Assembly: GCA_003573975.1 (NCBI GenBank)
Contig: AP018533.1
Location: 1,736,001-1,800,000, forward strand
From: Clostridiales bacterium CCNA10
GTDB lineage: Bacteria; Bacillota; Clostridia; Oscillospirales; Oscillospiraceae
Direction: 5' to 3'
Length of the DNA stretch: 64,000 nucleotides
Positions 1 through 8,159 of the stretch are shown one piece after another. The notes below the pieces were generated by a model. It had not been told where the DNA came from and did not search any database. It was given only the letters and a program-made list of their open reading frames with translations. The position numbers were made by a program, and so were the translations under genes. The stretch's first letter is position 1, and each line of letters begins with the position of its first letter.

Positions 1-1134
1 TCAAAGCCGGGAACCGCCCAGTACGAGGCGAATGTTCTGGCCTGTACCGAGAAGCTGTCAACGATCCTGAGCACCAAGACCTACGTTCCGAGCAGGTTTG
101 AGGTGTTTTATGTCTATGAGCCGAAGAAGCGGCTCGTCCAAGCACCCGCGTTCGTGGACAAAGTCGTCCTCCACGCGGTCGTGGACAACATCCTGTATGA
201 AGCCATCACGAAGAGCTTCATTCGGGACAATTTCGCCAGTCAGACCGGTAAGGGCACCAACGATGGTTTGATGCGGCTGAAGCAGCACATGGTCGATTAC
301 TACCGGCGAGAGAAGCGCGGAACCGATGGGTGGATTCTCAAAGGAGACGTGCATCACTTCTTCGCCAGCATCGACCACGACAAGCTGAAACGCAAGCTGA
401 AGGCGCTGCTCGATAAGCGTGGCGTAGACCCGCAGATCTATGACCTGCTGTGCGTCTACATCAATACGACCGACGGGCTGCCCCTCGGCTACCAGACCAG
501 CCAGCTACTCGCCCTGATGTTTCTGGACGAGTTCGACCACCTGATGAAAGAGAAATACCGCCTGAAGTATTACGGGCGATACATGGATGACTTCTACGTC
601 ATCCTCTCAGACAAACAGCGGTTGAAGGAGATCCTGAAGGACATTCGGGCGCTGATGGACGGCTGGGGTTTGGAGCTGAACCAGAAGACTGGCATCTTTC
701 CGCTGAGGAACGGCATCGACTTCCTCGGCTTCCATTCGTACATTACCGAAAGCGGCGGCATCATCCAGAAACTTCGACGGGACAGCATCCAGCGAATCCG
801 TGCGAAGGTGAAGTTCTGGGAGGAAGCCTACAAGCGCGGTGAGGTTACGAAGGACGCTATCCTCCAGAGTTTCGGAGCGTGGGACGCACACGCGGCATAC
901 GGCGATACGCACGAGCTGCGGGCGAAATACGCAAAGAAGGTGGAGGCTATCATCGGTGAGCCGGTGGAGATCCACCGGAAACTCAACGGAAACCGTGCGG
1001 TACGCGATAAGCGAAGGCTTTGCCAATGCCGCAACCTCTACAAGAAACAGCATCAGAACAGGGAGACGGAGAAATCCGGCTCCTTTTCTTATGCCCAACG
1101 CCCCACGGACGTTCCTCCGTGGGCTGACTCTTAA
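1..1134 (+). CDS. DGR-type reverse transcriptase (5' end outside window)
   Basis: Predicted RNA-directed DNA polymerase of a diversity-generating retroelement. The reading frame is open from base 1, so the true start lies upstream. Visible motifs are the RT1/RT2 region (YEPKKRLVQAPAFVDKVVLH), RT3 (GDVHHFFASIDH), RT4 LGYQTSQ at 484-504 and the catalytic YMDD at 580-591, followed by FLGFHSY. In DGR enzymes the usual QGxxxSP of motif 4 becomes (I/V/L)GxxxSQ, and this protein shows that form. The last ~50 residues are basic and low in similarity to the core. The next gene is a DUF6273 protein, a common DGR target. No template repeat or Avd gene is visible here; they may lie upstream. A group II intron RT is less likely because no maturase or intron structure is seen. 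Confidence 0.82.
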   Translation, partial: SKPGTAQYEANVLACTEKLSTILSTKTYVPSRFEVFYVYEPKKRLVQAPAFVDKVVLHAVVDNILYEAITKSFIRDNFASQTGKGTNDGLMRLKQHMVDYYRREKRGTDGWILKGDVHHFFASIDHDKLKRKLKALLDKRGVDPQIYDLLCVYINTTDGLPLGYQTSQLLALMFLDEFDHLMKEKYRLKYYGRYMDDFYVILSDKQRLKEILKDIRALMDGWGLELNQKTGIFPLRNGIDFLGFHSYITESGGIIQKLRRDSIQRIRAKVKFWEEAYKRGEVTKDAILQSFGAWDAHAAYGDTHELRAKYAKKVEAIIGEPVEIHRKLNGNRAVRDKRRLCQCRNLYKKQHQNRETEKSGSFSYAQRPTDVPPWADS

Positions 1135-1158
1135 CTCTTATCAAGGAGGAAAAACGAA

Positions 1159-2436
1159 ATGGCAAATGTGCTTTTGAGCACCAAGGCCGTCGGCAGCACC
1201 GTCAAGCTGAAAGTCAACGGTACGGCAAAAGAGTTCATCGTCGTCCATCAGGGCAAGCCGAGTTCTCTGTACGATAACTCCTGCGACGGCACTTGGCTGT
1301 TGATGAAGGACATCTACGAGAACAGACAGTGGCACAACTCGAATGTGAACAATCTGGAGAACAGTACCATCCACAGCTATCTGAATGGAACGTTCCTCAA
1401 CCTGTTTGAGAGCAACATCAGGGACGCAATCAAGCAGGTAAAGCTCCCGTATCGCAAGAACGGTGGTTCCGGCGGCTCGGATCAGAGCGGCGCTAACGGC
1501 CTGCTCTGCAAGATTTTCCTGCTGTCCGGCTACGAGATTGGCTTCACGACCAGCGACAACTCCTACTTCCCGGTAGACGGTGCGAAGCTGTCCTACTTCG
1601 AGGCCGGAACCGGTTCGTCTGCGCTGAACAAGCGCATTGCGTACCTGAACGGCTCGGCCGCCGTCTGGTGGCTCCGCTCCCCGCTCACCCGCTACACCAA
1701 CGACGTGTGGTACGTCACTACCAATGGCTACTGCGACGACTACTACGCATCCAACTCGAGCGGCATCCGCCCCGCTTTGATTCTTCCCTCTACACTCTTG
1801 GTCTCTGATGACGGCACCGTATCCACGAATACGCCCCCGACCATCACCAGTACCAGCGGTGCGAGTGGCGTGAACCTCGGCAGTAAGACGGCGGCGTTCA
1901 GCTTCAAGTACACGCCCAACGATGCCGACGGCGACAAGCTGACGGTCACGGAAAAGCTGGACGGTGTCGTGAAGAAGACGCGCACGAATGTCACCAGCGG
2001 TACGCAGCTCACCTTCGAGTGCGCCAGCACCGCGGCGGAGTTCCAGAAGATTCTCAACGGAACGCACACCATCACCATCGAAGTGAGCGATGGAAAGGCG
2101 AGTGCGACCTTCACGGCCACCTTCACGAAAGCCGTCCACAAGGCGACCATCACGCTGAAGACGCCGCTGGCGGTTTCCGGCGACATCACGGCGGCGGTCA
2201 TGTCGGTCGTGGGGCAGATCCCGGCCGGCGCGGTCTACAAGGTCGAGGCAACCAACAACGCGAAGGACACCAGCCCAGTGTGGCAGGACGTCACCGCGGA
2301 GGCCAAGAGCGGCGCAAACATCGTGTTCAAGAATAAGACCGCGGTAAACGGCGCGGCGTTCAACTTCCGCATCACTGTGGAGCGCGGCACGTCCGCCGGC
2401 GGATATATCTCCGGCGTGAGCGGCGCGTTCCAGTAA
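1159..2436 (+). CDS. DUF6273-type receptor protein, probable DGR target
   Basis: The 425-residue protein starts 25 bp after the RT behind AAGGAGG. Residues ~1-215 resemble the DUF6273 fold, which is related to C-type-lectin-like receptor domains: WWLRSP, VWYV and SGIRPALILPS are typical landmarks. Residues ~225-315 look like an Ig/cadherin-like beta domain and ~320-425 like a further beta-rich module. Such proteins sit at phage tail tips or on cell surfaces and bind ligands. The segment between WWLRSP and SGIRPA is full of Tyr, Asn, Asp, Thr, Ser and Cys encoded by NNC/NNT codons, as expected of adenine-mutagenised AAY codons. The role as DGR target is inferred from this bias and the adjacent RT. 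Confidence 0.75.
   Translation: MANVLLSTKAVGSTVKLKVNGTAKEFIVVHQGKPSSLYDNSCDGTWLLMKDIYENRQWHNSNVNNLENSTIHSYLNGTFLNLFESNIRDAIKQVKLPYRKNGGSGGSDQSGANGLLCKIFLLSGYEIGFTTSDNSYFPVDGAKLSYFEAGTGSSALNKRIAYLNGSAAVWWLRSPLTRYTNDVWYVTTNGYCDDYYASNSSGIRPALILPSTLLVSDDGTVSTNTPPTITSTSGASGVNLGSKTAAFSFKYTPNDADGDKLTVTEKLDGVVKKTRTNVTSGTQLTFECASTAAEFQKILNGTHTITIEVSDGKASATFTATFTKAVHKATITLKTPLAVSGDITAAVMSVVGQIPAGAVYKVEATNNAKDTSPVWQDVTAEAKSGANIVFKNKTAVNGAAFNFRITVERGTSAGGYISGVSGAFQ
1666..1791 (+). other. Candidate DGR variable region (VR)
   Basis: This stretch of the receptor gene runs from the double TGG codons to the end of SGIRPALILPS. Between 1690 and 1773 nearly every codon ends in C or T (TAC, ACC, AAC, GAC, TGC, GGC), the footprint expected when AAC/AAT codons of a template repeat are randomised at A. 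The following GGCATCCGCCCC segment would be the invariant initiation side. No matching template repeat was found by eye in the window. Confidence 0.5.
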
Positions 2437-2448
2437 GGAGGGAAAGTC

Positions 2449-3030
2449 ATGGGACTCGTATGGAGAAAGGATGACCTGCTGACGCTGTCCGAGAAGCAGC
2501 TCAGCATGGCGAACGAAACCTGCCAGCAGAAGATCTACGCCGGTATCGACGTAGAACTGAGCGGCGGGACGGAGCATTTCTCTCTGGAGACGCACGATCA
2601 GGCGAATATCGAATCCATGTTTACCGCCGTCACGCTCGGCGCGAAGGAGCAGCAGTACCATTGCGACGGTGGGGAGGTCAAGACCTATTCTGCCGCCGAT
2701 GTGGTTGTGTTGTACGCAGCTTACAAGAACTACGTCACGAAGCACACGACCTACTGCAACCTCTTGAAGAAGTGGATTAAGCGCGAGACGGACAATGCCG
2801 TCATTGGTGCCATCCAGTATGGCGACAACCTGCCGGAAGACCTGACCGCGCAGATGAAGACGATCCTCGACGCCGCGACGGCGCAGCTCACCAGCATCAC
2901 CACCGCGGTCAGCGACGGTGCGTTTGCGGATAAGATCTCGTCTCTGGAGAACCAGATGACCGAAACCCAGATGGCATTGTGCGATGTCTACGAGCAGGTC
3001 ATCGCAGCGACTTCGGCTACGGAGGGATAA
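2449..3030 (+). CDS. Phage tail-associated protein, DUF4376-like
   Basis: The 193-residue acidic, helical protein is encoded 12 bp after the receptor gene behind AAGGAGGG. Its layout, a short N-terminal beta part and a helical C-terminal half with a predicted coiled coil (residues ~135-185), resembles DUF4376-type proteins encoded next to phage tail fibres. Position between the receptor gene and the CD1375-like genes supports a tail-fibre accessory or assembly role. The family assignment is from pattern only. Confidence 0.45.
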   Translation: MGLVWRKDDLLTLSEKQLSMANETCQQKIYAGIDVELSGGTEHFSLETHDQANIESMFTAVTLGAKEQQYHCDGGEVKTYSAADVVVLYAAYKNYVTKHTTYCNLLKKWIKRETDNAVIGAIQYGDNLPEDLTAQMKTILDAATAQLTSITTAVSDGAFADKISSLENQMTETQMALCDVYEQVIAATSATEG

Positions 3031-3034
3031 AGCT

Positions 3035-3145
3035 ATGGCAAGAATTTACGCGACCCTGATTCGCAAGGGTGAGAAGACCATCGAAGATGTTCCGGAGAGG
3101 CTCCGGGCAGCCGTGGAGGCTCTGCTCGCAGAGGACGCCGTATGA
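3035..3145 (+). CDS. CD1375-like phage micro-protein, copy 1
   Basis: The product has 36 residues and begins MARIYATLIRKGEKTIEDVP. The pattern (M-A-x-x-YA-LI-x-KG-x-KTI-x-x-VP-x-R-L-R) matches the CD1375-like proteins found at the end of phage tail-fibre modules in Clostridia. The start lies 4 bp after the preceding stop, inside a GGAGGG context. Function is unknown. Confidence 0.7.
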   Translation: MARIYATLIRKGEKTIEDVPERLRAAVEALLAEDAV

Positions 3146-3198
3146 GCGCCCTCCGCGAGTTTTGTCTTAAATATCTGCTGAGAAAGGAGGAAGACGAA

Positions 3199-3315
3199 AT
3201 GGCTGTTGTGTACGCTACCCTGATTATCAAGGGCAAGAAGACCATCGACCAGGTGCCCGCTCGTCTGCGTAAGCAGGTCGAGGAGATCCTGGAAGCCTGC
3301 GAGGTGGAGATCTGA
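3199..3315 (+). CDS. CD1375-like phage micro-protein, copy 2
   Basis: The product has 38 residues and is a diverged duplicate of the gene just upstream: MAVVYATLIIKGKKTIDQVP against MARIYATLIRKGEKTIEDVP. It has its own strong ribosome site (AAAGGAGG) and is followed directly by a terminator, so it closes the tail-fibre transcript. Confidence 0.7.
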   Translation: MAVVYATLIIKGKKTIDQVPARLRKQVEEILEACEVEI

Positions 3316-3327
3316 CCTCCCAGCGGC

Positions 3328-3360
3328 GGGAGCCGGTCGTTCTGACCGGCTCCCGTTTTA
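3328..3360 (+). terminator. Intrinsic terminator after tail-fibre module
   Basis: An 11-bp perfect stem (GGGAGCCGGTC / GACCGGCTCCC) with a 5-base loop is followed by GTTTTA. It ends the receptor/CD1375 transcript just before the lysis genes. Confidence 0.85.
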
Positions 3361-3457
3361 CATGAACGCAATCTGGATGCCTCTCGCCATGCAGTTACCC
3401 GGTTCACCGGCGAAGAGCGAGTCCAAACCAAGAAACTGTTGAGAGAGGTACGAGAGT

Positions 3458-3880
3458 ATGAATATTGGCGAGATCCTGACCGCCGTGCTGATGGCAGTCG
3501 CCGGAGGCGCGGCAGGAGCGGCCGTTATCAACGGCATCAATGAACGGTGGAAGTTCAAAGCTGGCCGAAAGGCGGCGAAGGAAGACCGCGAGGAGGAGAA
3601 AGCGGATAAGACCGCTGAACTGACAAAGACGATCACTGGTCTGCAGGAGGACATCAAACGTCTCCGCAGCAGCGATGCCGCTCAGTCCGAGGCACTGAAG
3701 CAGATCCTGCTCGACAGGGTGCTCTATCTCGGGCAGGGATACATCGCAAAGGGAGAGATCTCCTTCGACGATAGACGCCGCTTCCACGCAATGCACGACT
3801 GCTATCACAAGGGACTCGGAGGCAACGGCGATGCCGACATCATTGTTGAAGGCGTCGACGCCCTGCCGCTGAAGAAGTGA
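3458..3880 (+). CDS. Membrane-anchored coiled-coil protein, lysis module
   Basis: The protein has 140 residues. Residues ~5-26 are a glycine/alanine-rich transmembrane helix, then a charged coiled coil (K/E/D-rich, ~30-75) and a soluble C-terminal part. Architecture and place before the endolysin resemble phage holin-associated or XhlA-like proteins. No direct family match is claimed. Confidence 0.5.
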   Translation: MNIGEILTAVLMAVAGGAAGAAVINGINERWKFKAGRKAAKEDREEEKADKTAELTKTITGLQEDIKRLRSSDAAQSEALKQILLDRVLYLGQGYIAKGEISFDDRRRFHAMHDCYHKGLGGNGDADIIVEGVDALPLKK

Positions 3881-3890
3881 GGCGAAACGC

Positions 3891-4337
3891 ATGAGCGCCC
3901 TGAACATCGTCCTGTTCTGCGCCGCCGGCTTCCTGCTTGGCGTCGTCATTTCGTGGCTGGTGGGCAACATCGCGTCGCGCATCCGCAACCGCACGGCACG
4001 GCGCCGCGTTGAACCGCAGATGAACGTGAAGAAGAAGGGCATCAAAACGATGGACTTGATTCTGGTCATCATCGGCATATCGCTTGTCTGGTTCACGCAC
4101 CGTATGCTCACGCTGTATGAAACGACCGGCGGCATCCCTGACACGCTCTGCCAGTGCGTCTTTGCCCTGCTCGGCGGCGAGTGCGGCGTTATGGGCTGGA
4201 TCAAGACCACCAAGGATAAACAGCAGGATCGGAAATGGGCGGAGGAAGACCGGCAGAGAATGGAGCGTGAGGCACAGCAGCCCGCGCAGGACTTCGAGCC
4301 GTCGTTCACCGCTGAACAGAAGAACCGCGACCAGTAA
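3891..4337 (+). CDS. Two-segment membrane protein, possible holin or spanin-like
   Basis: The protein has 148 residues. It has an N-terminal hydrophobic helix (~5-25), a basic stretch, a second hydrophobic helix (~56-74) and a third weak one (~88-106), ending in a charged tail. It starts 10 bp after the previous gene and lies just before the endolysin, so a role in lysis is likely by position. The dual-membrane layout could also fit a phage superinfection or tail-anchor protein. Confidence 0.45.
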   Translation: MSALNIVLFCAAGFLLGVVISWLVGNIASRIRNRTARRRVEPQMNVKKKGIKTMDLILVIIGISLVWFTHRMLTLYETTGGIPDTLCQCVFALLGGECGVMGWIKTTKDKQQDRKWAEEDRQRMEREAQQPAQDFEPSFTAEQKNRDQ

Positions 4338-4349
4338 AGGAGACATGAA

Positions 4350-5855
4350 ATGTCGCTGATTGGAAGCACAAATGAAGAGAAGATCTGGAACTACCTGAAA
4401 GCCAAGGGGCTACCCGATTGCGGGATTGCCGGTCTGATGGGGAACTTGTATGCGGAAAGCTGCCTGATTCCCACCAACCTGCAAAACAGCTACGAGAAGT
4501 CCCTCAGCTTCACCGACGCCGCCTACACGGCTGCGGTGGACAACGGGACGTACCAGAACTTCGTGAAAGATAGCGCCGGCTACGGTCTGGCGCAGTGGAC
4601 ATATTGGAGTCGGAAGAAGAACCTGCTCGACTTTGCCAAGAAGAAGGGCAAGAGCATCGGCGACTTGGAGATGCAGCTCGATTTCCTCTGGAACGAGCTG
4701 CAAGGCTACACGGCCGTCATCTCGACACTGAAAACGGCGAAGACCGTGCGGGCTGCATCCGATAGCGTCCTGCTGAACTTCGAGCGACCGGCAGACCAAA
4801 GCGATGCGGCGAAGGCCCGCCGCGCTGGGTTTGGCAAGAAGTTCTACGACAAATATGCCACCGACTCCACGGCCCAGAAAGGAGTGTCTGGAGTGAGCAA
4901 ATGCTACGCTTCCGCCGTGATCGCCGTCGCAATCGGCGAACTCGGCTATGTCGAAAAGGCGACCAACAGCCAGCTCGACAACAAGACTGCCAACCCCGGT
5001 CGTGCGAACTGGACAAAGTACGCCAGAGACTTCGACGAAAAGTACCCGAAGTGGTATAACGGCAAGAAGAACGGCTACGAATGGTGCGATATGTTCGTGG
5101 ACTGGTGCTTTGTGACCGCGTTCGGTTATGAGAATGCCCTGCGGCTGCTTTGCCAGCCTGAGCGTTCCTGCGGCGCTGGCTGCACTTGGTCTGCGAAGTA
5201 TTACAAGCAGAAAGGGCAGTTCCACACGTCCAATCCGAAGATGGGCGATCAGATTTTCTTCGGTACGTCGATTGACAACTGCACCCACACCGGCCTTGTG
5301 GAGAAAGTGGATGCCTCGAAGGTCTATACCATCGAGGGCAACACCAACAACCAGTGTGCGCGTCGCAGCTATGCGCTGAACAGCGCGAAGATCGTCGGCT
5401 ATGGCCGCCCGAAGTACGACGGCGCTGGAACGACCACGCCTGTCACGCCGACGAAGCCCAGTGCCGGCGGTCAGACAAGCGGCGCAGACTACAAGATCGG
5501 CGACATCGTCCAATTCAACGGCAAGACGCACTACGTCAGCAGTCAGGCGATGAACGGAGTGCCCTGCAAACCCGGCAAGGCGAAGGTAACAAGCATTGCG
5601 AAGGGAGCAAAGCATCCGTACCATCTTGTCAATCAGGGCGGCGGCTGCACCGTCTACGGCTGGGTCAATGCTGCCGACATCGGCGCCGACTCTGGCGCGG
5701 AGCGGGCGGTCTATACGGTGGTCGCCGGCGACTCTCTCTGGGGCATCGCCCAGAAGCGTCTCGGCAATGGCAACCGCTACAAGGAAATCATGACGCTGAA
5801 CGGCTTGAGCTCGACCGTGATCCGTCCCGGCCAGAAGCTCAAGCTGCCGTCGTGA
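4350..5855 (+). CDS. Phage endolysin: tail-lysozyme, CHAP-like, SH3 and LysM domains
   Basis: This 501-residue peptidoglycan hydrolase has a modular layout. Residues ~5-165 match the phage tail lysozyme type (NEEKIWNYLKAKGL, GLMGNLYAESCL with the likely catalytic Glu, GYGLAQWT). Residues ~185-355 look like a CHAP or amidase domain with a Cys (NGYEWCDMFVDWCF), a His (CTHTGLVEKV) and an Asn-containing final strand. An SH3-like unit (~375-445) is followed by a LysM (~449-500, YTVVAGDSLWGIAQ). Having two catalytic domains and two wall-binding domains suits a lysis enzyme. A tail-associated role for the first domain is possible but less likely downstream of the tail genes. Confidence 0.85.
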   Translation: MSLIGSTNEEKIWNYLKAKGLPDCGIAGLMGNLYAESCLIPTNLQNSYEKSLSFTDAAYTAAVDNGTYQNFVKDSAGYGLAQWTYWSRKKNLLDFAKKKGKSIGDLEMQLDFLWNELQGYTAVISTLKTAKTVRAASDSVLLNFERPADQSDAAKARRAGFGKKFYDKYATDSTAQKGVSGVSKCYASAVIAVAIGELGYVEKATNSQLDNKTANPGRANWTKYARDFDEKYPKWYNGKKNGYEWCDMFVDWCFVTAFGYENALRLLCQPERSCGAGCTWSAKYYKQKGQFHTSNPKMGDQIFFGTSIDNCTHTGLVEKVDASKVYTIEGNTNNQCARRSYALNSAKIVGYGRPKYDGAGTTTPVTPTKPSAGGQTSGADYKIGDIVQFNGKTHYVSSQAMNGVPCKPGKAKVTSIAKGAKHPYHLVNQGGGCTVYGWVNAADIGADSGAERAVYTVVAGDSLWGIAQKRLGNGNRYKEIMTLNGLSSTVIRPGQKLKLPS

Positions 5856-6025
5856 GCATCCTGAGATGCGCGGTCTGCGGAAAAGAGATCGTAGAGGTCA
5901 AGCCGTGCATCTACAATCAGAAATACGGCCCCACCTGTGAAGAGTGCTGCGAGAAATGCCACGACACGGAGCCTTTTCCGTGTCCAGAGTATGACCAGCG
6001 GCACCCGAAGCAGGAACAATATTAA
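5852..6025 (+). CDS. Small Cys-rich zinc-finger-like protein
   Basis: The 57-residue product has CAVC, CEECCEKC and a CP pair, suggesting two zinc-binding knuckles. The GTG start overlaps the endolysin stop by 4 bases, so translation is coupled. Function is unknown; proteins of this form recur throughout the element. Confidence 0.6.
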   Translation: MSILRCAVCGKEIVEVKPCIYNQKYGPTCEECCEKCHDTEPFPCPEYDQRHPKQEQY

Positions 6026-6059
6026 GCGGCCCTGAGCCGCAAGTCAGGAGGAAAATGCA

Positions 6060-6557
6060 ATGGATTTTCTCAGCGTACTCGAAATCATTGTGGTCGCCAT
6101 CTGTGCGATCACCTACGGCTTCATGCTTTTCTTCAAGGTCAGAGGCAACGTCCTCGGTGCGGTGAGCGAACTCATTGCACTGGCTGAGGCGTCCGGTCTG
6201 ACCGGCGCGGAAAAGATGTCTCAGGTCGTCAACGGCCTGTATCTCAAGATCCCGGCCCCTCTGAAGAAAATCTTCACCCCCGAGCGCCTTCAGAGCATCG
6301 CCCAGACGATTTTCGACTGGATGCGGAAGTATGCCGACGAATACAAGGCGAACAGCGAGGCAGGCGTGGTCAAGACGCCCGAAGAGGTGAAAACCGATGT
6401 GGCGGTAGCCGCCGCTGACCTCGCAATCGAGCTGCTCAAGCTGACCGTTCCCGAGCTGAAAAAGAAAGCGGAGGAATACGGCATTGAGCTGGACGGTCTG
6501 ACCCGCAAGGACGAAATCCTGCGAGCCATCATGGAGGCTGTCCTGAAGAAAGCGTAA
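6060..6557 (+). CDS. LLH-family-type phage holin with SAP-like tail
   Basis: The protein has 165 residues with one N-terminal transmembrane helix (~5-25), an amphipathic helical middle and a C-terminal ~35-residue module (LTVPELKKKAEEYGIELDGL then KDEILRAI) that resembles a SAP/HeH helix-extension-helix fold. The overall form fits LLH-type (superfamily 6) holins, which permeabilise the membrane for the endolysin. A good ribosome site (CAGGAGG) precedes the ATG. A terminator follows, closing the lysis operon. Confidence 0.6.
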   Translation: MDFLSVLEIIVVAICAITYGFMLFFKVRGNVLGAVSELIALAEASGLTGAEKMSQVVNGLYLKIPAPLKKIFTPERLQSIAQTIFDWMRKYADEYKANSEAGVVKTPEEVKTDVAVAAADLAIELLKLTVPELKKKAEEYGIELDGLTRKDEILRAIMEAVLKKA

Positions 6558-6647
6558 ACGGGCTTCGACCTCCGGCCCGATACGCCCGCCATGTAGAGGG
6601 CTTGCGCCCCCTCGCTGGCCCTGACAACTGCATAGCGGATAGATTGA

Positions 6648-6688
6648 ACACCCCCATTTCGGCTTCGGCCGGGATGGGGGTGTTTTTG
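6648..6688 (+). terminator. Strong intrinsic terminator closing lysis operon
   Basis: ACACCCCCAT pairs with ATGGGGGTGT around an inner CGGC-TTCG-GCCG hairpin, and the stem is followed by TTTTT. It separates late genes from the early region. Confidence 0.9.
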
Positions 6689-6909
6689 CGTTTTCAGGAG
6701 GTTTCTCTTCGCAATGGCCCCAGCATACCGCCAAATTCGCCTACAAGACCGCTACGATGCGCTACGTCTTTTCCTATATACTTTCACCCCTTCTGCCAAA
6801 ACGCCGCCAGAGGCCGTCTACGGGCCGTACAGAAAGGTTCTGAATTTGTTTCTAAAGCGTAAACGGATATAATGATATACGGTAAAATTATTCGTGAAAA
6901 TATGCAAAA
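6689..6909. other. Intergenic region without a gene
   Basis: No convincing coding region is seen between the lysis terminator and the first early promoter. It holds ATACTTTCACC (6778-6788), a block shared with the leaders at 21,855 and 38,637. It also has a TACGGGCCGTAC palindrome-like segment near 6820 and an AAACGGATAT element at 6861, 54 bp upstream of the -35 box, with counterparts upstream of two other promoters. Confidence 0.5.
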
Positions 6910-6942
6910 ACCTATTGACATAGGTAGGTAATAAAGTATAAT
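6910..6942 (+). promoter_or_regulatory. Early promoter P1 with TAGGTAGGTA operator
   Basis: TTGACA (6915-6920) and TATAAT (6937-6942) are separated by 16 bp. The spacer begins TAGGTAGGTA. ACCTA immediately before the -35 box makes an inverted repeat ACCTA-N6-TAGGT across it, followed by a third half-site. The same arrangement drives the units at 19,476, 20,453 and 29,468. Confidence 0.85.
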
Positions 6943-7004
6943 TAACACATAAGATAACCACATGGATAATTCAAAGAAGCCAGACGGCAAATCAGGAGGC
7001 AACT

Positions 7005-7328
7005 ATGAAGCTGAACCAGACCTATCCTCTCATGGATCTGCTGGACGCTCTGACCGCTGCAAGCGACAACACCAGAGAGCTTGCGAAGCAACTCAAGGCA
7101 GAGGGGCGCCACATGACGGTGTTCACCGTGTATGAAGCCGAGAATATGCTGAGCGTTTCTCCCCATGCCCGCGTGACCCTGACCCGCAAAGAGAGCGATG
7201 ACCGCTGGGCCGGCTACATGGAAACGTCGGCATACAGAGACGGTGAGCGCGTTCCCGTGGCTGTCAACCGTAAAGAGTACGTGCTGACCGCAAACGATGA
7301 TTTCAGCCGGTTTGAAATTCAGATGTGA
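7005..7328 (+). CDS. Unknown early protein
   Basis: First gene of the P1 operon (107 residues), with ribosome site AGGAGG 6 bp ahead. It has a helical N-terminus (residues ~8-45) and a beta-rich remainder. No family is recognised. Position directly behind the early promoter suggests immediate-early expression. Confidence 0.6.
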   Translation: MKLNQTYPLMDLLDALTAASDNTRELAKQLKAEGRHMTVFTVYEAENMLSVSPHARVTLTRKESDDRWAGYMETSAYRDGERVPVAVNRKEYVLTANDDFSRFEIQM

Positions 7329-7344
7329 GGCAGGAGGCAAGAAC

Positions 7345-7605
7345 ATGAACGTGCAGTACAAGGGACGCCAGACGGTGAACTCCTTCGGCGACAAGCTGGC
7401 GAGACCGCTTGAACCGGCGGCAATTATCTCTTTCACCGAAGAAGAGGAAGACAAGGTGATAGCAATTCTGGAGAAGACGGGCTACGACTTCGACATCTTT
7501 GGAGAGCCGGGGTTCCTCTGGGCGGAAGTGACCGTAGATGGAAAGGAAGGCTACAAGGATTTCATGAAAGAGTGGAAAGCGGGCAAGGAGGCGTACAACC
7601 TGTGA
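7345..7605 (+). CDS. Unknown acidic early protein
   Basis: The product has 86 residues. The ATG at 7345 is chosen for CAGGAGGC upstream. It is acidic with an EEEED patch and has no known domain. The next gene's GTG overlaps its stop region. Confidence 0.55.
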   Translation: MNVQYKGRQTVNSFGDKLARPLEPAAIISFTEEEEDKVIAILEKTGYDFDIFGEPGFLWAEVTVDGKEGYKDFMKEWKAGKEAYNL

Positions 7606-7931
7606 AAAGCAATCCGGTCAAGGTCAGCGGCAAGCTGTTCCGATACGATTTCGACCATTCGGTGGTCGAGTACATCATCAAGGCTGATGCGGAAACCATC
7701 GACGCGGAGATTGAGTGGGAGCAAAAGCACGGCTCTCAACTGTACGGTGTGGGAGCAGACGGCTGCATTGTTCTCGCATCCGCCGGGTTGAGAAAAGAAA
7801 ATTGGATGAACACGGCCGCTCGAAAGGAGTACCTGAGCGAGTGGGCAAGTGAGCTGAGTGAGGAAGAGAGCTGTTTGGCGGAGGACTTTGTGAAGAACGA
7901 GCTTCCGTATCTGAAGGAGGAAACGAGATGA
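7602..7931 (+). CDS. Unknown early protein
   Basis: The 109-residue protein starts at a GTG overlapping the preceding stop by 4 bases, with AAGGAGG upstream. It is a mixed alpha/beta acidic protein with no recognised domain and is coupled by ATGA overlap to the next gene. Confidence 0.55.
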   Translation: MKSNPVKVSGKLFRYDFDHSVVEYIIKADAETIDAEIEWEQKHGSQLYGVGADGCIVLASAGLRKENWMNTAARKEYLSEWASELSEEESCLAEDFVKNELPYLKEETR

Positions 7932-8146
7932 CGGAACTGTGGATTGTATGCCGCAGAAACGACAGACTGGACCCAAGAACCGCTGAGCCGATTTTCGTTG
8001 CAGAGATAGGCGACGGAGGATTTGACGCCATGAATCGTTACCTCATGAAAACCAATGAAATTGCCTTCAAGTACAGTAGCTACGAGAAGTGGTTTAAGAA
8101 CCGATGCACTCTGGACGCATTGCCCAGAAGGCTGTTCTTAAAATGA
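7928..8146 (+). CDS. Unknown small protein
   Basis: The product has 72 residues and overlaps the previous gene by ATGA. It is basic, with the aromatic stretch FKYSSYEKWFKN near the C-terminus. No family is recognised. Confidence 0.5.
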   Translation: MTELWIVCRRNDRLDPRTAEPIFVAEIGDGGFDAMNRYLMKTNEIAFKYSSYEKWFKNRCTLDALPRRLFLK

Positions 8147-8159
8147 AGGAGGAAAGGAA

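Noticed and set aside
1102-1123. CCCACGGA/TCCGTGGG hairpin near the end of the RT gene, resembling an IS200/IS605 end or a retron RNA
   Set aside because: It lies inside the coding frame, has no transposase nearby, and the long msr/msd folds of a retron are absent.
1141-2745. Long minus-strand open frame opposite the receptor gene
   Set aside because: It is an antisense shadow of a real plus-strand gene with low-complexity translation and no ribosome site.
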